A DNA stretch of 64,000 bases, taken from the NCBI RefSeq assembly GCF_905404315.1, contig NC_066267.1:6090501-6154500 (forward strand), written 5' to 3'. Position numbers and translations under genes: made by a program. This stretch comes from Leptidea sinapis (lineage: Eukaryota; Arthropoda; Insecta; Lepidoptera; Pieridae). Shown piece by piece: positions 55,910 through 64,000 of the stretch (position 1 is the first letter of the stretch; each line of letters starts with the position of its first letter). The notes beneath the pieces were generated by a model that saw nothing but the letters and a program-made list of their open reading frames with translations, was not told the DNA's origin and ran no database searches.

Positions 55910-57295
55910 CATATCATGTGCTGGTCCCACTTCCACTCAAAAACTATTGCCGTTTCCATTATCACTAAACTACACTATCACATTCACTTATCCAATATAC
56001 CTATAACAAAAATATATCTCTAATTATAATATTGTCAAATAAAAGGGAGTTGGAACTTGTATTTCACTCAATTGTTATATTTAATGTTACACTCCTAGAG
56101 ATTAAAATGTGATCATGCTAATTCTAATACTGCAGTTACATACTAAGTATGCAGCAAAGGTCAGAGACCTAAGAATTTTGAAAGAAGTTTCAAAGCAATT
56201 CTTGGGGGCTTCCAGATAATCCTGTAAGTTTCTAATTAAATATAATTATACTCTTAATAAATGGATTTAAATCATAATAAAACATCTAAAAGGTATATCT
56301 ACCCATCATTAATAAATTATTGTCTACAATTAGTTTTAAATACAATCAATTTAAAATCACTATTCATAATATTCAAATCTAATCATTTTAGCATTGAATG
56401 TGCACACAAATGCTGATTATTACATTTGCTGTAGTAAACGAAGTGTAAATACGACGGCCTATATCGCACCCTGACACACAAATAGCAGTTGCATTATTAG
56501 AACTGGAAATAGGTCAAATGGAGGTGTGCCCGTCTACTTAGTGAGAGAGACGACACCATACCTACAAGTTACAACCTTCAACAATACACTCTGCAAATTC
56601 AATTAGGGTAACCCTACCGCAAAGAAACGCGACTATAAGTACTTTAAGTACACATTCGAAACCTTTTTAGCGAACCACACAACACTAAGTTAATTAATAA
56701 AATAACACTTTAAGCTTACTTTTATCACTCGTCCTGCGACTTGCGAGGCGGCTTGATAAGTGATAACGGAATCCTAAGTTCCAACTTAAATCCTGAATTG
56801 TCCCGAATTCATGATTGTCAAGTATCGCTGAAGAGCCATTGATCTTATGTCATGTAATGATGCATAGTAAATGTCTATGATATTCTATTTCGGAATAAGT
56901 ATGCACAAAAAAATTTACTTTTTAACTTATCACTGTAACTTATTTAGCGAAAAATCTATAAATTTCATTTCAGATTTCACAATGACACAAAATATATACC
57001 GCCATATTTATTTACACAACTGTCATAATTTATTTTTGGTGACTATGGCCTGGTATCTAGATCTTTAAGCCAAGATGTCATAAGAAAGTAATGATTATTC
57101 AATCTAATAGATTTGGTGTTACTCAGATTTTTTTGAATTAGTAACAAAATATGGCTGCCGGGCTTAGGGATGCGATGTAGGAGCCGTAAAATTGCTATCG
57201 ACAGTTGAAATATGTGGCGAAATCAATATTTTATTCATAGATTGTGCGGTTAAAAAAATATAGTGGAATATATTTTCGCATTTGTAAAAAATAGA
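55910..57295. other. Upstream region of the FERM gene
   Basis: Should contain the 5' untranslated region and promoter of the minus-strand gene. A somewhat GC-richer patch with CTCGTCCTGCGACTTGCGAG lies at 56728-56756. No TATA box placement is convincing. The plus-strand 65-residue frame at 56871 is not supported. Confidence 0.35.
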
Positions 57296-57299
57296 TTTT

Positions 57300-57480
57300 T
57301 ATGAATGATGTGGGACTCAAACCTACGACCTCTCGCGCTCCATGCGAGTGCTCTTACCTACTTAGCCAACCGTTCGAGGAGAGTAGTAGTTCGAGGTATC
57401 TTGATAAAAACTTGTATGCTTTGTTCAACTCTCAATTTGTGGCTTCATCTACAGGATCTACTTTGATTTAGTTGATAACC
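57300..57480 (-). mobile_element. tRNA-derived SINE (family B), inverted copy
   Basis: On the minus strand it has GAACGGTTGGCTAAGTAGGT (A-box region), GAGAGGTCGTAGGTTTGAGT (B-box region) and upstream AGTAGATCCTGTAGATGAAG. It matches 40830-41060 and 59740-59950. Confidence 0.65.
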
Positions 57481-57842
57481 TCAATGACGTTCTATACATA
57501 TGGACATATCATTAGCAGTCTGACATCTGTCTGACCATCTGAGCACACCTTTTTCCTTAGTCGTGTGTCAACTGTGTCTCAATCAACAAGCCTAAGTGTG
57601 CTATAAAAAGTGCTTAAATAATACATTAACGACTGAAAAAATAGATGCTGTGACTTATCATCGATAAGATTATTTTATTTACATAAGATTGATATGCAAA
57701 AGACGTAAGAAATTTTATAAAACGTATATATTTTCATTAAATATGGTACAATTATTGACAAGTCCCCAGACAAGACCCGCTTGTCAGAAAGGGACATATG
57801 AAAGGGCATAGACAGAAATGGAAACAATAGAGTCGCTCTTTT

Positions 57843-58801
57843 TAACCGACTTCAAAAAAAGGAGGAGGTTCTCAATTCATCGGTATGTTTTTTTTATGTT
57901 TGTTACCTCAGAAGTTTCGACTGGGTGAACCGATTTTGATAATTCTTTTTTTATATGAATACTGGTGTTTGGTCCAGATCTGACAATGGCAACCACGAGA
58001 AAACCATAAAAGTCAAAAATTTACGAATAACTCAATATCGCCCGATTTCTATAATTCCGTTTTTTATTTACTTAAGGTACTTTGATGATAGTTTGGTTAG
58101 CTTCTGAGATCCATGATAAAGTAACGGAACTCTTCAATTCTTTGGATCAACGATACTAGGCTGAATCATTTTTATGCTATCCGGATAACTGAGTCACCTA
58201 CGGTAACGTCATTATGGTCAAGTAATTGTCGTAGTAAAATATGATGATAAATGGAACTCCTTAACGACTTCCAATAAGGGTGCGATCTGTGGCAGAATTT
58301 CAAACAGTCTGTTATAATATTGCAATGCGCTTACGTTAATTGCTGCATAGCAAAATTTAGTAAATCTACACAAATTTAGACAAATTATTAGGTAGTATAA
58401 TTCAAATTCACAAAAAATCTAAAAATAGAAATAAAATAACAAAACAACAACCTACTTCAAAAATACTTTTCCAAAACAATAGATATACACTAAAAAGTAT
58501 AAAAATAATTGCGTATTTTTATATAATCTGATTCTAGTAACGATTATTGTTATTTTTTGAGTCGGTGTCAGCCAAGGTAGGTTTGTAACTACATACATAG
58601 TAACGACGTTAGGAGGCGAGAAGCGAGAGCGGGGCCGCGGCGGGAGGACACCGATCAAAAAATAACAATAATAGTTGCTATAATTAGATTTATTAATTAA
58701 ATCATATATATAAAAATACGCAATTATTACTTATGCTTTATAGCGCATATTATATCTATTGTTTTGGAATAGTGTTATTGAAGTCGGTTGTTTATTTGTT
58801 A
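57843..58801. mobile_element. Fold-back element bounded by AACCGACTTCAA
   Basis: Begins AACCGACTTCAAAAAAAGGA and ends GAAGTCGGTT. Inside, 58438-58560 and 58662-58800 are long inverted arms (AAAACAATAGATATA, AATAATTGCGTATTTTTATA, ACGATTATTGTTATTTTTTG), separated by a GC-rich spacer with GGGGCCGCGGCGGGAGG. Single arms occur at 15035. No coding. Confidence 0.6.
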
Positions 58802-58804
58802 ATT

Positions 58805-59735
58805 TTTTTTAAAGGGCTTGTAAACAATGGTTATCAATATTGTATTTTGTGTAATGTGAACGGCTTACAAGAACGTAATAAATTCATCCTATTGCTATTT
58901 ACACGTTTATCACGGAAGTATCGTTACGTAGTGATAAGCAATACATGTTTAGACCGCAAACATGTTAAAGCTAATATTTTTCAGCTTTCCCGTACACGAG
59001 ATAAATAAAGCGAATTGGCGCCAGTTGGTTGCAAGACAGAGATGTAAAGAAATTTACAAACCAAATAAGCATATTTATATTTCACCACTAAAGTATTTAA
59101 GTTTTTAGACACATAATATACCAAAAATATACCCTGGAAAAGAAATCTAAGTCTAAAAGACAAATTCTATATAATAATTAAAGGAACCTAACATTTATAT
59201 AACTAGTTTAACTTATTATTTTATGTAAATAAAAATATTATATTTGAGTATTAGATTCTCTCATTAAAGGTTCCCTTAACTTATTAAATCCAATTCCCTT
59301 TAGAACGTAAAGAAGTATCAAATATAAACACAAGCCAATTAATAAACATACAAACTTTCCCCTTTAGAATTTGAAAGAGATTTTTGATTAAAAACGTAAA
59401 AACCCTCCGACTGAACAAATCTTGATCGGAAAATAGAGACAGACTAACAAACGTTATTCTTATAGGAAAATAGAAAAAGAGGGTTGCTCTTTTTCGTCTG
59501 AGTTTAAAAACATACCTAACTGCTACTCCACTGATGTCACTGTCCAAATCGGGTTCTAAATTCAAAATACGCAACTGAAATTGAAATAGTGTTTACATTG
59601 CTGCATATTGACCAGTAATATTAAAAAAAAAATGGAGTAAACGCAGAAATGTATAGACATAGCAGTCAAAGCTTATTATGGTGTCATTTGTGGCATGTGC
59701 CATATTTCGGCATTGATTTTGCCTGTTCAACCTCA
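58805..59735. other. Intergenic, no gene seen
   Basis: The 91-residue plus-strand frame at 58733-59008 starts inside the fold-back element and has no known motif. The 96-residue minus-strand frame at 59284-59574 is likewise unassigned. Confidence 0.4.
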
Positions 59736-59739
59736 ATAT

Positions 59740-59950
59740 TTGCATATTAGGAAATTGACCTGAGAAGTCGCGTTTGCAAATCTGAGATTAGATTTTAGAA
59801 TGGTTGGCTCAGTTGGTAAGAGCGCTCGCACGGAACGCAAGAGATCGCAGGTTTGAGTCCCGCATCGTTCATAAAATTTTGTTTTCAAATTTTATTTGTG
59901 TAATAAAATTAATCCCAGAAGTGAGGGTTATCACTTTGAAACATAACAAA
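59740..59950 (+). mobile_element. tRNA-derived SINE (family B) with good A and B boxes
   Basis: The A box TGGCTCAGTTGG is at 59805-59816 and the B box GGTTTGAGTCC at 59850-59860, a normal tRNA-like spacing. The non-tRNA part continues TCATAAAATTTTGTTTTCAA and AGTGAGGGTTATCACTTTGA, as in the other family B copies. Confidence 0.7.
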
Positions 59951-59954
59951 TTGA

Positions 59955-61495
59955 TTAGATTTGTAATAAAGGCATAATAATAGAGTGTTTTTGGTTTGCT
60001 CTCGTCAAGCTTGGTAGAATTGCGAACCGCAGCTAGAGTGGAGAGGAAAACAAAAGACAAACAATGTTTGGAAAAACAATGTCTTGATTTGCATCTTATA
60101 CAGCTTGTAGTGCTTTTCAGTATGGCAGAGACTGTGATATCTCTGTAGGCATGAGGATTCACATACACTTTTAATCATTATTTTTTTTGCATAAGTACTG
60201 CAACTCAAAACATATATATATGCATGCAGTTAAACTTACTCTCGCATCTATTCTTCTTAGCTTATTTGCGCCTTGCGTAATTACTTCTTCTATCTGGCTT
60301 ACGTAACGGTAATAATATTAAAGTCGTTTTTTTTTTCAAGAACAGGAAAATACATAAACGTATTAAGGCTGTGCTCTTATTTGGGCCGAAAGGAACGGGA
60401 TCAAGGCTACCAAATTTCTAGTTTTGAAGGACTTCAAAATAATCAACTAAAATTGAGTAAATAAATTTAATTTTAATAAAAAGTATACATATTTGAGTGC
60501 TGTATATTTGTTCGAAAAATATCTTGCAAATTCAGTAATTATGAAAACACTTCGTTTTTCCCATCCAGGGACCCCACCAAACTACAAGTACCTTGCTGTA
60601 GAACTACATTATTTCAGAGAAACTGTTTTTGTATGTGCATAAAAATCTATAATCACATCCCAAAGATAAAAAGAGCGGTATCGTCAAATAGGAATTTCTC
60701 GTCAAAATTTTAAATATACCTTACTAAAAACTGCTTATGTTTATTAGACGAATATTTTCAATAAAAAAATTTACTTGAATTTTTTAAATTTAATACTGCT
60801 ATTAATAGCAATACAAATAAAGCATAACAAAAGATTAATCTTTTGTTATATTGATATTATTGTAAATAATGATTTAGAAATGTATTTTGTAAAATTTGCA
60901 CGTCACAAATGTGGCAAACATGTACCTTATAATATTTATGTACCTAACATCAATCTAACATGTTTATGCAAATAGAAACTTTGACTAAAGAATAAGCTTT
61001 AAAATAAATACGTTTGATTGTTACTGGAACATGAGATATTTGCGCAATATTAAACTCGATAACCACTAGTTAAAGCACACATTGACAAATCAAAAATGTT
61101 ATAAGTTCCAATGGTAATGTGGCCTACCAAATTTCGAAATTTCCAATATTTCGCAATTGTTAAGAATTAATCTTCTCTGCAACGTACCCAGAGGGATTTA
61201 AAATTTTCAAGCATCAACAAACTAATCGCAATATATACTGAAATATTAACAAACAAATATGTAGTAAATATTCTAGGGCTTGTTGCTACTGTGGAAGGTA
61301 TACCACAAGTTAGCCAATGTCACGTTAAAATAGACCACCAAGCTAAATTTTTTTTTATATCTAATGCTAATGATCGGTAATAAAGATTAAAACAAGTTTT
61401 ATTTTCATATTTTATACCAGAACAAAATATATACATGTTGTTGTCTATAAATGACATACACAAATATTATCACTAAAATTATTAAATATTCTTAT
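59955..61495. other. Intergenic, no gene seen
   Basis: Strongly AT-rich. The frames of 60-99 residues here are composed mainly of Ile, Lys, Asn and Phe and look like chance. No repeats were paired. Confidence 0.45.
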
Positions 61496-61499
61496 TCAC

Positions 61500-61900
61500 A
61501 ACATAATCTTTACTTGAAAACTAGAGAGAGGAAACATTTAAAGTAAGTTGGCTGGGGAACTTCTGAAGGTATAAAATTGTATAAAGAAGGCAGCAAGTGC
61601 AATTGAAGAACACATTATGATCCACATTTCCCTCACCTAGACCACATCCACAAAGAGAATTGTTTCTGATTCTTAGTTTTGCTACAAAAAACTGGAATAC
61701 AAGCATGCTTAAAACGTAAACGACAATTAGTTGATATCACTGTTTTATTGGGAATTTCAAACTCGGTGAACCAAGGTTTATGAGCAATTTCAGGTTGGAG
61801 TTCTCCATAAAATTTGCCTTTAGAATTTTCGGAAAATTGCCATAATATGTTGGACCAACTCTCATGCATCTTGGGTTTCAGGATAGTGCGCAAGTTATGA
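61500..61900 (-). mobile_element. Decayed LINE C-terminal fragment
   Basis: Two offset frames (61893-61633 and 61706-61521) give HKPWFTEFEIPNKTVISTNC, RLRFKHACIPVF, then CGCGLGEGNVDHNVFFNC. RLRFGH followed by a C-x-C...DH(I/V)(L/F)F.C knuckle is the usual end of RNase H-bearing LINE ORF2. Frameshifted and truncated. Confidence 0.55.
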
Positions 61901-61904
61901 GAGA

Positions 61905-62545
61905 CAATTCTTTATCATATTCTAGAGAAGGGTTGACCCAAAAACAAGTACATTTGAGCGAGCATGACAAAACCTGCTAATGAAAAATGAGAAGTAAACC
62001 AAGTCACATCAAAAATAATATAATAAAAAATAAAATCTAAAATTCTCAGTCAATTATTAGGTTTTACTTCAATCGAGCGTAAAAATTACTTGCACACACT
62101 TTTTTTAAGCAAAATACATATGTACCATACATACATACCAAAAAAGGAACAAACCATACATTTTTTTATTAGATTTGAGAATGATTGAGTGCTTTTATTG
62201 TTCATCTGATGTTAAAAAATTACCGCTTCCAACACTATTTTGCAACAATACCACCACTTGGAGTTTTGTAGAACTTTTTTTCTTAGAACTTGATTTCGCC
62301 AAAGCAATATGTAACAAATTCAAAAATATAGTTAAACAATTGAAATTTGACAGAATAACGCCCATTTGATCAATTGTATCCTTCATAAAAAATGCCGTGC
62401 AAATCTTATAAATTCGATGTGAAGTAACGCCAAGAGAAATTGCTGACTGGCTTACAATACTCGCTTCCAAGCCACAAATAAAAAAACTTATGTAACTTTA
62501 CTTTTCTTACTAGTACCTACTCCGAGATTTTACTTTTGAGAGATG
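61905..62545. other. Intergenic, no gene seen
   Basis: AT-rich. Complementary frames of 64 and 91 residues at 62175-62470 carry no motif. Confidence 0.4.
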
Positions 62546-62554
62546 ACGCAAGAC

Positions 62555-62561
62555 TATATAA
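62555..62561 (+). promoter_or_regulatory. Possible TATA box for the flippase-like gene
   Basis: TATATAA about 290 nt upstream of the ATG at 62852, in a moderately GC-richer stretch than its surroundings. TATA-like runs are common in AT-rich DNA, so this is only a candidate. Confidence 0.25.
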
Positions 62562-62851
62562 ACTTGAACTTCATCTCGTTTTTGACGGATTCTTACATTA
62601 AGATTTGACAGTTTTAACTTTTGATCGGGACTGGAAGGGGATGTCCGATGTTGTTGTTGTAGAGAAAGAGATGTTGTGATTTTTTATCCATATTCTTATT
62701 GGATAAGATGCGATACATTATAATAGCTTACATTTTGTAATTTAATAAATGTCTAACTATTAATGATATTTACATTTCCCAGTTTAACCGAGGCGTTGTA
62801 TAAACTGTTTTCTTATTATTGTAATATAATGTTATGTGTTTTGTTTGAATA

Positions 62852-62904
62852 ATGGAAACTACACCACTATTGACACGACCTAATAAGAAATCGTTTTGGT
62901 CAAG
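62852..62904 (+). CDS. Probable P4-ATPase (phospholipid flippase), exon 1
   Basis: ATG in a good context (A at -3, G at +4) starts METTPLLTRPNKKSFWS, with the split codon AG completed by the next exon to Arg. Donor TCAAG|GTAATC. The intron is 78 nt (62905-62982), typical of insects. A short basic, cytosolic leader as seen in flippases. Too short to assign by itself; the call depends on exon 2. Confidence 0.5.
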
Positions 62905-62982
62905 GTAATCTGTTCGCCTTTGTTTTTTATTCGTTTGCTGTACTTAAACATTGTTTGCTGTAATTTAATAACATTGTTCTAG

Positions 62983-63085
62983 GATAAACCTTGGCTGGTT
63001 TCGCAGGAGAGAACTGACTTCAAGAGTTATTTATTTGGGTCAATTACCAGATGAAGAGTTTCCTGAAAATTATGTTTGTAATCAG
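62983..63085 (+). CDS. Probable P4-ATPase (ATP9/Neo1-like), exon 2
   Basis: A 103-nt exon with acceptor CATTGTTCTAG and donor AATCAG|GTACTG. It encodes INLGWFRRRELTSRVIYLGQ and LPDEEFPENYVCNQ. P4-ATPases have at this place an R(T/V)(I/V)xLG motif, then (Y/F)PxNxVxNQ followed by KYN and the first membrane segment. ATP9/Neo1-type proteins match best from memory. These enzymes flip phospholipids to the cytosolic leaflet of Golgi/endosomal membranes. Exon 3, expected to begin with KYN, is not found in the remaining 0.9 kb and is presumably beyond the edge. Confidence 0.5.
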
Positions 63086-64000
63086 GTACTGATGTGTATT
63101 CATTTGATTTTAATACAATTTACATAATCTTAATCACCTTACTTCAACCTGCAGTACAATATACAATATTGTCAAAAAATTAATCATTTAGGTCAGTTAA
63201 TCCACACTGACTTCAAATAAAGGAAGTCATTTAGTGAGCATTATATCATAATGCCATGAATCTGGTTGTTTTTGCTTTTAACTCAACTCTTATTAACAGT
63301 GGAAAGACATAGACAGCTCTCTGCCGGATTTTCTCCAATTGTGCTTAGAACATGTACCTTGTGTTGTACATGTAACTTGTGTTGATGCCAGTGCTCATTT
63401 ATCCTGGCTATCATACTTGAAAGGAGCAGTTCTGGACTTAGAATAGTACTTGACCATCCTATCCAAAATAGGTGACAGCTCAGATCTTACTGCAGAACTG
63501 TTCCTGTAACTGCTCTCTAAATCCATCAAACCACAGCTGGTATAATTAACATAATGGGTTTATCTGTGCCAATGGTATTCCCCATGGATCAGCTGGCGAT
63601 CTTCTGGTATAAAGAATACATATATGGGCACTTGTTATCTAAAGCAAGGAAATAGGTGTGCTTCTCACCAAACATCCATCATTTGGGCTTCCTCAATACC
63701 GCAGTATACAGGTTGTCGGTAGATATTTTATTAATTTATTAGCCCAGACTAATATAAATCACAAATACATGGTGGATGGGCAGCCAATTTTGACTGTTTA
63801 TTTACCCTCTATTTTTTGGTTGCCCAGTATGTATTTTGGAGAATTGCCTAACGGGCTGGTCTAATTGTCTACTAAGAGGCGAACATGTGCAGTGAGCAGT
63901 CCTGAAAGTGCTAGCAAGGATACCAATCGGACATCCAATCTATATACCCTCTGCCAGGTCCTCTCAGTCAGTGCTATAATACTTACCTTTGATCCTAATA
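63086..64000. other. Probable intron 2 of the flippase-like gene
   Basis: No phase-0 exon starting KYN was found. 63290-64000 is less AT-rich than the surroundings and may be an unrecognised mobile element. The 68-residue frame at 63658 has no motif I know. Confidence 0.4.

Noticed and set aside
63132..63240. Exon 3 of the flippase-like gene after a good acceptor (CTTCAACCTGCAG)
   Set aside because: The frame gives YNIQYCQ.. and soon stops, lacking the expected KYN and membrane segment.

Overview
The window is from an animal nuclear genome that is AT-rich, intron-rich and full of transposons. The repeats point to a moth or butterfly (Lepidoptera): short Helitrons ending in GGGTCAGCTAG, several tRNA-derived SINEs, RTE-, CR1- and Jockey-type LINE tails, mariner/Tc1 transposons and small TIR elements. 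The species cannot be named from sequence alone.

One host gene covers most of the window. On the minus strand, from the ATG at 55909 to the left edge, 13 exons join with compatible phases into about 1071 codons with no stop. The protein has a FERM domain and FERM-adjacent segment closest to the FARP1/2 and insect Cdep family, followed by a long Ser/Arg/Asp-rich region. The RhoGEF and PH domains expected from that family would lie beyond the left edge. Thirteen exons are spread over 56 kb because the introns are filled with mobile elements. Special points are a probable GC-AG intron, a tandem NAGNAG acceptor, and an intron made almost entirely of transposon sequence.

At the right edge (62852 onward, plus strand) two small exons form a plausible N-terminus of a P4-type phospholipid flippase. 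It is divergent from the FERM gene, with about 7 kb between them.

Transposon layout: 2.0-9.7 kb holds two small TIR elements, a CR1-like LINE tail, and a three-level nest (LINE inside a Helitron inside a TIR element). 11-24 kb holds SINEs, Helitrons, LINE tails and a DD41D mariner. 24-32 kb holds a broken Tc1 element and repeat-family fragments. 33-50 kb holds more Helitrons, SINEs, RTE tails and a 45-bp palindromic minisatellite. 50-53 kb holds CR1-like tails and an open DD34D mariner inserted in a LINE RNase H fragment. 55-62 kb holds Helitron, SINE and fold-back repeats. No bacterial-style operon, CRISPR array, rRNA or convincing functional tRNA gene was seen. I found no wholly new biological system; the most unusual points are in splicing and nested insertions.
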